Shown piece by piece: positions 1-5,997 of a DNA stretch of 9,937 bases. Source of the DNA: JBFJVD01 sp041624375. Its GTDB lineage: Bacteria; Chloroflexota; Anaerolineae; Anaerolineales; E44-bin32. The position numbers and the translations under genes were made by a program. Positions within the stretch are counted from its first letter, which is position 1. Each line of letters begins with the position of its first letter. Under the pieces are notes generated by a model. That model worked only from the letters and a program-made list of their open reading frames with translations, was not told where the DNA came from and did not search any database. The DNA lies in the NCBI GenBank assembly GCA_041624375.1, contig JBFJVD010000102.1, positions 1 to 9,937 of the forward strand, written 5' to 3'.

Positions 1-1
1 C

Positions 2-541
2 CTGTTCCTGGCATTCCAGTACCCCGTCGCCATTCCAGGAGTCTCGGTCGCCAATTTCCTGCGCATGGCCATCAATGCCCGGCGCAAGGAAGACGACCCC
101 GAGGACAAGGGAATTTCGGTGGCGGAGTTCCGCAAGCTGCTGAAATCCAAGATGGAGCAGCTCGAGATGCCGCAGGAGTTCGCCGCACGCTATTTGAATG
201 AAGGCTTCTCCGGCGGAGAGAAGAAGCGGGCCGAGATCCTTCAGATGGCGACCTTGAGCCCCGAGATCGCTGTGCTCGACGAGACCGACTCCGGGCTCGA
301 CATCGACGCGCTGCGCATCGTCGCCTCAGGTGTGAACAGCCTGGCTGGGCCCGACATGGGTGTTCTGCTCATCACGCACTACCAGCGCATCCTGAACTAC
401 ATCAAGCCAGACTTTGTTCATATTCTCCTGGACGGCCGGATCGTCGAATCCGGCGGTCCGGAACTGGCGCACCAGTTGGAAGAGCACGGCTACAGCTGGG
501 TGCGGCAGCGCGACAATGGGAAGGTAGCGGAGGGATCCTGA
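2..541 (+). CDS. sufC: SufC, Fe-S cluster assembly ATPase (5' end missing)
   Basis: This is the ATPase subunit of the cytosolic SufBC2D scaffold. SufC dimerises on SufB and SufD and uses ATP hydrolysis to remodel the scaffold during Fe-S cluster assembly. The reading frame is open from base 2, and 179 residues remain. About 70-80 N-terminal residues, including the Walker A loop, lie outside the window. The Q-loop (FLAFQYP) is at the left edge. It is followed by the ABC signature GFSGGEKKR (about 203-229), Walker B with its catalytic Glu (AVLDETDSGLD, about 269-301) and the switch His (LLITHYQR, about 365-388). The C-terminal stretch HILLDGRIVESGG is typical of SufC. The TGA stop directly abuts the sufB ATG, implying translational coupling. 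An internal ATG at 65 is not the start, because SufC-specific sequence continues upstream of it. Identification is secure. Confidence 0.96.
   Translation: MFLAFQYPVAIPGVSVANFLRMAINARRKEDDPEDKGISVAEFRKLLKSKMEQLEMPQEFAARYLNEGFSGGEKKRAEILQMATLSPEIAVLDETDSGLDIDALRIVASGVNSLAGPDMGVLLITHYQRILNYIKPDFVHILLDGRIVESGGPELAHQLEEHGYSWVRQRDNGKVAEGS
529..534 (+). promoter_or_regulatory. Ribosome binding site of sufB
   Basis: GGAGGG lies inside the last codons of sufC, 7 bases before the sufB ATG. It supports the start at 542 and independent ribosome loading despite the zero-base gap. Confidence 0.75.
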
Positions 542-1954
542 ATGGCCACGACACAAGATCTCAAACAGCTCGAAGGCATCGACGACTACAAATACGATTT
601 CGTCGACCCCGACGTCGCCGTCTACCGCAGCCGCAAGGGGCTCGATGAAGAGATCGTTCGCGAGATCTCGGCTCAGAAGGGCGAGCCCGAGTGGATGCTA
701 GAATCGCGCCTCAAGGCACTAAAGCACTACCTTGAGCGGCCGATGCCAACCTGGGGCGCGGACCTCAGCGAGTTCAGCCTGGACGACATCTACAACTACG
801 TCCGGCCAGCGGACAAGGAAGGTCGCAGCTGGGACGAGGTGCCCGAGACCATCAAGCGCACCTTCGACAAGCTGGGCATCCCTGAGGCGGAACAGAAGTT
901 CCTTGCCGGCGTCGGCGCGCAGTACGAATCGGAAATGGTCTACCACAAGGTGCAGCAGCATCTCGAGGAACAGGGCGTGATCTTCGTTTCGATCGAGGAA
1001 GGGCTGCGCCAGCATGAGGACCTGTTCCGCGAGCACTTCGGGACCATCATTCCGCACACCGACAACAAGTTCGCTGCGCTCAACAGCGCGGTCTGGTCCG
1101 GCGGCTCGTTCATTTATGTCCCGCCAGGCGTGAAGATCGACCTCCCGCTTCAGGCCTACTTCCGCCTGAATTCGGCCAATGTGGGGCAGTATGAGCGAAC
1201 CCTGATTATTGTGGATGAGGGCGCGCAGGTGCATTACGTCGAGGGCTGCACGGCGCCCATCTACAGCACCGACTCTTTCCACAGCGGTGTCATCGAAATC
1301 ATCGTCAAGCCCGGCGCTCGCTCGCGCTACACCACCATTCAGAATTGGTCGAACAACGTCTACAACCTGGTGACGCAGCGAGCGATGGTGCATGAGGCCG
1401 CCTCCCACGAGTGGGTAGACGCCAACATCGGAAGCAAGGTCACGATGAAGTACCCGTCCTGCTACCTGATGGGCGAGGGGGCGCGCGGGGAGATCCTCTC
1501 GCTGGCGTTCGCCTCCGGTCATCAGCACCAGGACACCGGCGGCAAGGTGATCCATGTGGCGCCATACACCACCAGCAAGATCACCTCCAAGTCGATCAGC
1601 AAGGCCGGCGGGCGCGCGTCCTACCGTGGCTTGCTCAAGGTGCACAGCAGCGCGCATCATGCCAAGTCGAACGTCGTCTGCGACGCGCTCCTGCTGGACG
1701 AATCCTCGCGGTCGGACACCTACCCGTACATCGAAATCGACAACGAGATGGTCAACATCGGCCACGAGGCTTCGGTCACCAAGGTGGGCGAGGAGCAGCT
1801 CTTCTATCTGATGAGTCGCGGCCTGAGCGAGGAGGAGGCGACCTCCATGGTTGTCTCCGGGTTCATCGAGCCGCTCGTGCGCGAGCTGCCGATGGAATAC
1901 GCGGTGGAGATGAACCGCCTGATCCAGCTTCAGATGGAAGGCTCCATCGGCTGA
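542..1954 (+). CDS. sufB: SufB, Fe-S cluster scaffold protein
   Basis: SufB is the scaffold subunit of SufBC2D on which the nascent Fe-S cluster is built from sulfur delivered by SufS/SufU. The protein is 470 residues, a usual SufB length. Diagnostic stretches include YESEMVYHKVQQHLEEQGVI (128-147), FIYVPPGVKIDLPLQAYFR (190-208), YPSCYLMGEGARGEI (304-318) and GHQHQDTGG (326-334). Cys380 (SNVVCDALL) matches the essential scaffold cysteine Cys405 of E. coli SufB, and Glu409 (GHEASVTKV) matches Glu434. Cys236 in YVEGCTAPIY is the likely equivalent of the cysteine that first receives sulfur. The central part is the right-handed beta-helix domain. The start at 542 follows a good GGAGGG and abuts the sufC stop. 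All expected key residues are present and the gene is intact. Confidence 0.98.
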   Translation: MATTQDLKQLEGIDDYKYDFVDPDVAVYRSRKGLDEEIVREISAQKGEPEWMLESRLKALKHYLERPMPTWGADLSEFSLDDIYNYVRPADKEGRSWDEVPETIKRTFDKLGIPEAEQKFLAGVGAQYESEMVYHKVQQHLEEQGVIFVSIEEGLRQHEDLFREHFGTIIPHTDNKFAALNSAVWSGGSFIYVPPGVKIDLPLQAYFRLNSANVGQYERTLIIVDEGAQVHYVEGCTAPIYSTDSFHSGVIEIIVKPGARSRYTTIQNWSNNVYNLVTQRAMVHEAASHEWVDANIGSKVTMKYPSCYLMGEGARGEILSLAFASGHQHQDTGGKVIHVAPYTTSKITSKSISKAGGRASYRGLLKVHSSAHHAKSNVVCDALLLDESSRSDTYPYIEIDNEMVNIGHEASVTKVGEEQLFYLMSRGLSEEEATSMVVSGFIEPLVRELPMEYAVEMNRLIQLQMEGSIG

Positions 1955-1968
1955 GCAGGGTACCTGAC

Positions 1969-1991
1969 GGGGCCGGCAGCGAGCCGGCCCC
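1969..1991 (+). promoter_or_regulatory. Intercistronic GC hairpin between sufB and sufD
   Basis: A perfect 9-bp inverted repeat, GGGGCCGGC (1969-1977) and GCCGGCCCC (1983-1991), encloses the 5-base loop AGCGA. It lies 14 bases after the sufB stop and 39 bases before sufD. Only CTTTA follows, so it resembles an intrinsic terminator with a poor T-run. Within an operon it could be a leaky terminator, or an RNA processing or 3'-end stabilising structure for the sufCB part of the message. Structure seen; role inferred. Confidence 0.6.
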
Positions 1992-2030
1992 CTTTACGAA
2001 CCGTCCGCAAGATGAGGTGTTTCTGAGTCC

Positions 2031-3386
2031 ATGGCAACCCGCACCGTAGTACGACGTAAGCAGGTCGAGAAACGGCCTGATGTCGCCCGCGATCTGGCGA
2101 TCGAGGAAGCCAAAGTCCGCGCCCTCTCCGACCAGCTGGGCGAGCCAGAATGGCTGCGCACCCGCCGGCTGAAGGCTTTTGAGGTCTGGCGGACCATGCC
2201 CACACCGACTCTTCAAGATGAACCCTGGCGGCGCACGGACATCCGCATGCTGCCAAGTGATCGCGTTCGCCCGCTCCCGGCAGCAGACCAGGCCGTCGAG
2301 GCGGCGCTGCTGGAGCCGCTGGCCGGCGACGCACATGGTGCGCTGCTGGTGCTCACCCCCGGCCAGGCGGCGCAGCTGGAGGGCGGCGAGCAGCTAGCCG
2401 CAGACGGCGTCATTTTCACGGACTGGGCGACAGCGGTCCGCGACCATGCAGATCTGCTCGAAGCACACCTAGGCAGCGTGGTGCCCGACGATGCCGGCAA
2501 ATACGCGGCGCTGGCCGGGGCCATGGCGAGCGAAGGGGTCTTCATCTATGTACCACCCGGAGTCCAGGTCCAGGCGCCGCTGCATTCGGTGCTCTGGGCG
2601 CCGGGCGGTGAGCACGCGTTCTTCTCGCGGGTGCTGATCGTGCTCGGGGACGGCGCGTCGCTGACCTGCGCGCACGAGACGGCCTCACCAACCGACGAAG
2701 CCGGTCATGCCATCCATTCCGGAATCGTCGAGCTCAGCCTCGGCGCGAACGCCCGGCTGCGCTTCGTCGAGCTGCAGAATTGGGGCCACCACGTTTGGAA
2801 CTTCACGCATGAGCGCGCCAAGGTCGGCCGCGACGGCCAGCTGGATTGGATCTTCGGCGCCGTCGGCAGCCGGCTGACGAAGAACTTCACCGAGCTCGAT
2901 CTCGCCGGCCAGGGGGCGGAAGGGCGCATGTCCGGCTTCTACTTCGCCGACGGCACCCAGCACCTGGATCACGACACCCAGCAGAACCATCTCGCGCCGC
3001 ACACAACCAGCGACTTGCTCTTCAAGGGCGGTCTGGTGGATCGGAGCCGTTCGGTCTGGCAGGGCATGATCTACGTTGCCCCGGGTGCGCAGCGCACAGA
3101 TGGCTACCAGGCGAATCGCAACTTGATCTTGAGCGACGATGCCCGAGCCGACTCGATCCCTGGCCTCGAGATCCTCGCCGATGATGTGCGCTGCACACAC
3201 GGCGCGACGATCGGCCAGCTCGAGGAAGAGCCGATCTTCTACTTGATGTCGCGCGGCCTGCCTCGCTCGGAGGCCGAACGGCTCGTGATCGATGGCTTCT
3301 TCGCTGAAGTCATGGAACGAATCCCCTTCGAGAACGTGCGGGATCGGTTCCAGCTCATGATCGAGGAAAAGCTCGACGGATCTTAA
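2031..3386 (+). CDS. sufD: SufD, Fe-S cluster scaffold protein
   Basis: SufD is a paralogue of SufB and its partner in the SufBC2D complex, needed for iron acquisition and cluster formation at the SufB-SufD interface. The protein is 451 residues. The N-terminal helical part contains GEPEWLRTRRLKAFEVW (37-53), shared in form with SufB. The beta-helix core carries GVFIYVPPGVQVQAPL (169-184), FVELQNWG (245-252) and the run around QHLDHDTQQNHLAPHTTSD (310-328). His390 in CTHGATIG (388-395) corresponds to the functional His360 of E. coli SufD, which pairs with the SufB cysteine. The C-terminal FYLMSRGLPRSEAERLVIDG (403-422) is the conserved SufC-contacting region. The ATG at 2031 is preceded by GAGGT at 2014-2018, a rather long 12-base spacing. 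The gene is flanked on both sides by intercistronic hairpins. Intact. Confidence 0.96.
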   Translation: MATRTVVRRKQVEKRPDVARDLAIEEAKVRALSDQLGEPEWLRTRRLKAFEVWRTMPTPTLQDEPWRRTDIRMLPSDRVRPLPAADQAVEAALLEPLAGDAHGALLVLTPGQAAQLEGGEQLAADGVIFTDWATAVRDHADLLEAHLGSVVPDDAGKYAALAGAMASEGVFIYVPPGVQVQAPLHSVLWAPGGEHAFFSRVLIVLGDGASLTCAHETASPTDEAGHAIHSGIVELSLGANARLRFVELQNWGHHVWNFTHERAKVGRDGQLDWIFGAVGSRLTKNFTELDLAGQGAEGRMSGFYFADGTQHLDHDTQQNHLAPHTTSDLLFKGGLVDRSRSVWQGMIYVAPGAQRTDGYQANRNLILSDDARADSIPGLEILADDVRCTHGATIGQLEEEPIFYLMSRGLPRSEAERLVIDGFFAEVMERIPFENVRDRFQLMIEEKLDGS

Positions 3387-3391
3387 GACCT

Positions 3392-3420
3392 CCGCACTCC
3401 CACCCCGCGGGTTTGTGCGG
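3392..3420 (+). promoter_or_regulatory. Intercistronic hairpin between sufD and the small gene
   Basis: An outer stem CCGCAC (3392-3397) pairs with GTGCGG (3415-3420). Inside it, ACCC (3402-3405) pairs with GGGT (3409-3412) around a 3-base CGC loop. It begins 6 bases after the sufD stop. No T-run follows; the next bases lead into the ribosome binding site of the small gene. It may shape message stability or translation of the downstream gene. A possible TTG start at 3413 would lie within this structure, which argues against that start. Confidence 0.45.
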
Positions 3421-3423
3421 TTC

Positions 3424-3429
3424 TGAGGA
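3424..3429 (+). promoter_or_regulatory. Ribosome binding site deciding the start of the small gene
   Basis: TGAGGA lies 7 bases before the ATG at 3437. It favours that ATG over an in-frame TTG at 3413, which would add 8 unremarkable residues. Confidence 0.65.
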
Positions 3430-3436
3430 TAAAAGC

Positions 3437-3727
3437 ATGGCAGATACCAAACCATTCGTTCCCAATCCTGTTCAGGAGCAGCACTACCACGTCGGCGAAA
3501 TGGTCGAGGTGATGTGCGACCACGAGAATGAGGCCGGTGAGCGTGTGCGAGAATGGCTGGAGGGAACCGTAGTCCAGTCGGACCGGAAAATGGTGGCGGT
3601 CCAATTCACACAGGATGTCTACCTGACCGACGGCTGGATGGTCCCCGACAGGGTGCTCTGGCTGCAGCAGAACAGCCAGAACATCCGGGCGGCGAAGCGG
3701 CGCCGCAAGAAGCGGTCGAAGAAGTAA
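3437..3727 (+). CDS. Small basic-tailed protein of unknown function in the suf operon
   Basis: I do not recognise this 96-residue protein as any named Fe-S factor. It has no signal peptide, membrane segment or CXXC motif, and a single cysteine (Cys27). The core, about residues 17-84, alternates hydrophobic and polar residues and has conserved-looking aromatic and glycine positions: YHVGEMVEV (17-25), EWLEGTVV (39-46), MVAVQF (52-57) and LTDGWMVPDRVLWL (63-76). This pattern suggests a small SH3- or Tudor-like beta barrel, which is inference from sequence only. The C-terminal tail (residues 85-96) has 9 Lys/Arg in 12 positions, suited to binding nucleic acid or an acidic partner. It lies between sufD and sufS, reads the same way, has a good ribosome binding site, and ends 9-21 bases before sufS. 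Co-expression with SUF is therefore likely. It is clearly a gene; its function is unknown. Confidence 0.85.
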   Translation: MADTKPFVPNPVQEQHYHVGEMVEVMCDHENEAGERVREWLEGTVVQSDRKMVAVQFTQDVYLTDGWMVPDRVLWLQQNSQNIRAAKRRRKKRSKK

Positions 3728-3736
3728 GATCCGAAA

Positions 3737-4999
3737 TTGGCATCCGCGATGGACGAGCCGAAACTCGAATCGCCCGTGCTGGACACGGAAATGCTGCGAG
3801 CTGAGTTTCCGATCCTCAGCCGGGAGGTGCGCGCCGGCGTCCGGCTCGTCTACCTGGACAACGCCGCCACCTCGCAAAAGCCGCGCCGCGTGATCGAGGC
3901 GCTCAGCCGCTACTACGAGCATTCAAACTCGAACATCCACCGCGGTATCCATACCCTCGCCGAGGAGGCGACGGCGGCCTACGAAGCTGCGCGTGACAAG
4001 GTGGCCGCTTTCATCGGCGTCGAATCGGCCCGCGAAATCATCTTCACCCGCAACACGACCGAAGCCATCAACCTGGTCGCCCACAGCTGGGCCCGCACCA
4101 ACCTCGATCGGGGGGACCTGGTGATCCTGACCGAAATGGAGCACCATTCGAACATCGTCCCCTGGCACATGCTGGCGGCGGAGCGCGGTGTGCGGCTTGC
4201 GTTTGTGCCCGTTCGCGAGGACGGGCTGCTGGATTTGAAGGCTTACGGCGACCTGCTGGAGGAACGTCCGCGCCTGGTGACTTTCACCCACATGTCGAAC
4301 GTTCTGGGCACGGTCAACCCCGCTGTCGAAATGACCGCGGCGGCGCACGCAGCCGGCGCCGTCGTCCTGATCGACGCCGCCCAGTCCGTGCCGCACCTGC
4401 CCGTCAACGTCGTGGAGCTGGGCGTAGATTTCCTGGCCTTTTCAGCCCATAAGATGTGCGGCCCCACGGGCGTTGGGGTGCTGTACGGGCGGCGGGAGCT
4501 GCTTGAGTCCATGCCGCCGTTCCTGGGCGGCGGCGACATGATCAAGCGTGTTCAGCTGAGCGGATTTGTCCCCAACGACCTGCCACACAAGTTCGAGGCG
4601 GGAACACCGGCGATCGCGCCGGTGATCGGGCTGGGCGCAGCGATCGACTTCCTGGAAGAGGTCGGGATGGCGGCGATTCACCATCATGAGCAAGCGATCG
4701 TGCGCTATGCACTCGACCGCCTTCCCGAAGTCCCCGGCGTGCGCGTCTACGGCCCGGCTCCTGAGCAGCGAGGCGGCGTAGCCGCCTTCACGCTCGAGGG
4801 CGTCCACGCTCACGATGTGGCGCAGATCCTCGACCAATACGGCCTCGCGCTGCGCGCCGGCCATCACTGTGCCATGCCGCTCCACGAGAAGTACGCCATC
4901 CCGGCGACGACGCGCGCTTCCTTTTACCTCTACAACACCCGCGAGGAGGTCGATCTCCTCATCGAAGGCCTCTATCGGGTGAAGGAAACCTTCGGTTAG
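3737..4999 (+). CDS. sufS: SufS, group II cysteine desulfurase
   Basis: SufS is a pyridoxal-phosphate enzyme that converts cysteine to alanine, holds the sulfur as a persulfide on its own cysteine, and passes it to a SufU or SufE partner. With the TTG start it is 420 residues, within the usual range. Visible motifs are YLDNAATSQKP (39-49), NIHRGIHTLAE (66-76), EMEHHSNIVPW (133-143), LIDAAQSVPH (211-220), SAHKMCGPTGVG (236-247) with the PLP lysine Lys239, FEAGTPA (286-292), and RAGHHCAMPL (373-382) with the catalytic Cys378. ASFYLYNTREEVD (394-406) is typical of the class. The start is uncertain. TTG 3737 and ATG 3749 are in frame, and neither has a strong ribosome binding site; ATG 3749 (416 residues) is equally acceptable. 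The preceding gene's stop at 3725-3727 suggests coupled translation. The enzyme is complete. Confidence 0.97.
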   Translation: MASAMDEPKLESPVLDTEMLRAEFPILSREVRAGVRLVYLDNAATSQKPRRVIEALSRYYEHSNSNIHRGIHTLAEEATAAYEAARDKVAAFIGVESAREIIFTRNTTEAINLVAHSWARTNLDRGDLVILTEMEHHSNIVPWHMLAAERGVRLAFVPVREDGLLDLKAYGDLLEERPRLVTFTHMSNVLGTVNPAVEMTAAAHAAGAVVLIDAAQSVPHLPVNVVELGVDFLAFSAHKMCGPTGVGVLYGRRELLESMPPFLGGGDMIKRVQLSGFVPNDLPHKFEAGTPAIAPVIGLGAAIDFLEEVGMAAIHHHEQAIVRYALDRLPEVPGVRVYGPAPEQRGGVAAFTLEGVHAHDVAQILDQYGLALRAGHHCAMPLHEKYAIPATTRASFYLYNTREEVDLLIEGLYRVKETFG

Positions 5000-5007
5000 G
5001 GCCCCAG

Positions 5008-5400
5008 ATGGACGATTTCTATCGCGAAGTGATCATCGACCGTTATAAGAATCCGCGCATGACGGGGACGCTCGATCCTCACGACTACTCCTATGAGGAC
5101 GACAACCCGCTTTGCGGGGATCGCATCCGCATCGACCTTCGGGTGGATGGCGACGATGTTGTCCGCGAGGCACGCTTCCAGGGAGAAGGCTGCGCCATTT
5201 CGCAGGCTTCGGCAGACCTGCTGATCGAGTCGATTGAATGCAAACCGCTCGCTGAAGTTCGGGCGCTGTCGAAGGATGACATCCTCGACATGCTGGGCAT
5301 CCAGCTTGGACCGGTGCGGCTGAAGTGCGCTTTGCTCTCGCTGAAGGTGCTGAAAGCCGGGGTGTATGGAGTCGAGGCGCTAGAGGAAGAGTTGGAGTAA
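5008..5400 (+). CDS. sufU: SufU/IscU-fold sulfur acceptor protein, short form
   Basis: SufU accepts persulfide sulfur from SufS through a zinc site and passes it to the SufBCD scaffold; the related IscU is itself a scaffold. The 130-residue protein has the three conserved cysteines and the aspartate: Cys36 and Asp38 (NPLCGDRIRI), Cys62 (GEGCAISQASA) and Cys107 (VRLKCALLSLKVL). Lys106 precedes the third cysteine, as in SufU; IscU has His there. The spacing from the second to the third cysteine is 45 residues. This is close to E. coli IscU (Cys63 to Cys106) and shorter than B. subtilis SufU (Cys66 to Cys128), so the extra segment typical of SufU is missing. The gene begins 8 bases after sufS, with AGGG near the sufS stop as a weak ribosome binding site. 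Adjacency to sufS supports the SufU role. Confidence 0.93.
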   Translation: MDDFYREVIIDRYKNPRMTGTLDPHDYSYEDDNPLCGDRIRIDLRVDGDDVVREARFQGEGCAISQASADLLIESIECKPLAEVRALSKDDILDMLGIQLGPVRLKCALLSLKVLKAGVYGVEALEEELE

Positions 5401-5404
5401 GCTC

Positions 5405-5434
5405 GCCTCCCCGGTCCCTTTCGGGACGGGAGGC
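5405..5434 (+). other. Hairpin after sufU, terminator-like but without a T-run
   Basis: GCCTCCC (5405-5411) pairs with GGGAGGC (5428-5434), and GTCCC (5414-5418) with GGGAC (5423-5427). A 2-base bulge separates the two stems and the loop is TTTC. The next bases are CTAGGGG, so intrinsic termination would be inefficient. It sits in the 56-base gap before the Rieske gene and may reduce read-through or stabilise the upstream message. Confidence 0.55.
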
Positions 5435-5456
5435 CTAGGGGTGGATAAGATCTGGG

Positions 5457-5810
5457 ATGTTCAACTACCACACCATCGAAGCCGATCATCTCGAGTATGT
5501 CACCGTTGCCAGTGTGGATGAACTGGGCAACGGTGAGCGGATCATCATCGATATCGACGGGGAGCCCATCGCCGTTTTCAACATCGCTGGGGAATACTTC
5601 GCCATCATGGACATCTGCTCCCACGACGATGGCCCGGTCGCTGAAGGCGAGCTCAATGGGTTTGAGGTTGAATGCCCCCGGCACGGCGCCCACTTCGATG
5701 TGCGAACCGGCAAGGCGCTGACGCTGCCCGCCGTGGTGGACATCCCCGCCTATCCGGTGCGGGTGGTCGACGGCCAAGTTCAGATCGGGCTGCCGCCACT
5801 CGACGACTGA
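5457..5810 (+). CDS. Rieske-type [2Fe-2S] ferredoxin
   Basis: This is a small soluble electron-transfer protein with a Rieske [2Fe-2S] cluster bound by two Cys and two His. In the 117-residue product, CSH at 54-56 and CPRH at 73-76 give the pattern C-X-H-X16-C-X2-H with ligands Cys54, His56, Cys73 and His76. The usual GAHFDVRTGKAL follows the second pair, and the C-terminal beta strands (IPAYPVRVVDGQVQI) match ferredoxins of the dioxygenase/NirD type. No signal peptide or transmembrane anchor is present, so it is not a cytochrome bc subunit. Genes like this commonly close suf operons in Gram-positive and related bacteria, where they may supply electrons or be a cluster recipient. The exact partner is unknown. 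The ribosome binding site is weak. No oxygenase component is seen nearby. Confidence 0.93.
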   Translation: MFNYHTIEADHLEYVTVASVDELGNGERIIIDIDGEPIAVFNIAGEYFAIMDICSHDDGPVAEGELNGFEVECPRHGAHFDVRTGKALTLPAVVDIPAYPVRVVDGQVQIGLPPLDD

Positions 5811-5891
5811 CCCCCCTGAATCCCCAAGATGGGCCTCGCGAGCCCGGCGTCGATTCGCACCCGTCACTCTCCGGCCCCGCTCTAAGGTCTG

Positions 5892-5900
5892 TGATAAGAT
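5892..5900 (+). promoter_or_regulatory. Candidate extended -10 promoter for ppdK
   Basis: TGATAAGAT fits an extended -10 element (TG, one base, then TAAGAT with 4 of 6 consensus matches). No recognisable -35 lies 17 bases upstream. Transcription from here would give a leader of about 90 bases before ppdK. It falls in the 187-base gap after the Rieske gene, where a promoter is expected. A weak match in GC-rich DNA. Confidence 0.3.
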
Positions 5901-5932
5901 TGTCCCGTCGCCCTCGGGCCGCTGCCATCGTT

Positions 5933-5960
5933 CAAGGCGGTCCCTTGGGGTCCCTTTTTT
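5933..5960 (+). terminator. Possible weak terminator or leader element before ppdK
   Basis: A short stem CAAGG (5933-5937) / CCTTG (5943-5947) is followed by GGGTCCC and a run of six T (5955-5960). The octamer GGTCCCTT occurs twice in tandem with a 10-base period (5939-5946 and 5949-5956). A competing larger stem, GGGCCGC (5916-5922) with GCGG-T-CCC (5937-5944, one bulge), is also possible. It could end suf/Rieske transcripts or, if the promoter at 5892 is real, act in the ppdK leader. The stem is short and not adjacent to the T-run. Confidence 0.3.
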
Positions 5961-5983
5961 GATGCGGACTTGATTCCTCATTT

Positions 5984-5988
5984 GGAGG
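5984..5988 (+). promoter_or_regulatory. Ribosome binding site of ppdK
   Basis: GGAGG lies 9 bases before the ATG at 5998, a good match that fixes the ppdK start. Confidence 0.8.
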
Positions 5989-5997
5989 TCGTTCGGA

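Noticed and set aside
719..1765. 348-codon open frame on the minus strand across sufB
   Set aside because: It lies wholly antisense to an intact sufB with all key residues. The predicted product is rich in His, Asp, Val and Arg without any motif, as expected from reversed GC-rich codons.
3413..3436. TTG start adding 8 residues to the small protein
   Set aside because: It falls inside the 3392-3420 hairpin without a ribosome binding site, while ATG 3437 has TGAGGA at ideal spacing.
2685..3455. 256-codon minus-strand frame over the end of sufD and the sufD/small-gene gap
   Set aside because: Mostly antisense to conserved SufD sequence. It overlaps the small gene's ribosome binding site and has no recognisable domain.
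5829..5885. 18-codon ATG frame upstream of ppdK, considered as a leader peptide
   Set aside because: No ribosome binding site, no run of any amino acid that would suggest attenuation, and it lies before the candidate promoter.
5091..5981. 296-codon minus-strand frame over sufU, the Rieske gene and the gap
   Set aside because: It crosses two genuine + strand genes with conserved metal ligands and has a low-complexity Ser/Arg-rich end typical of a shadow frame.
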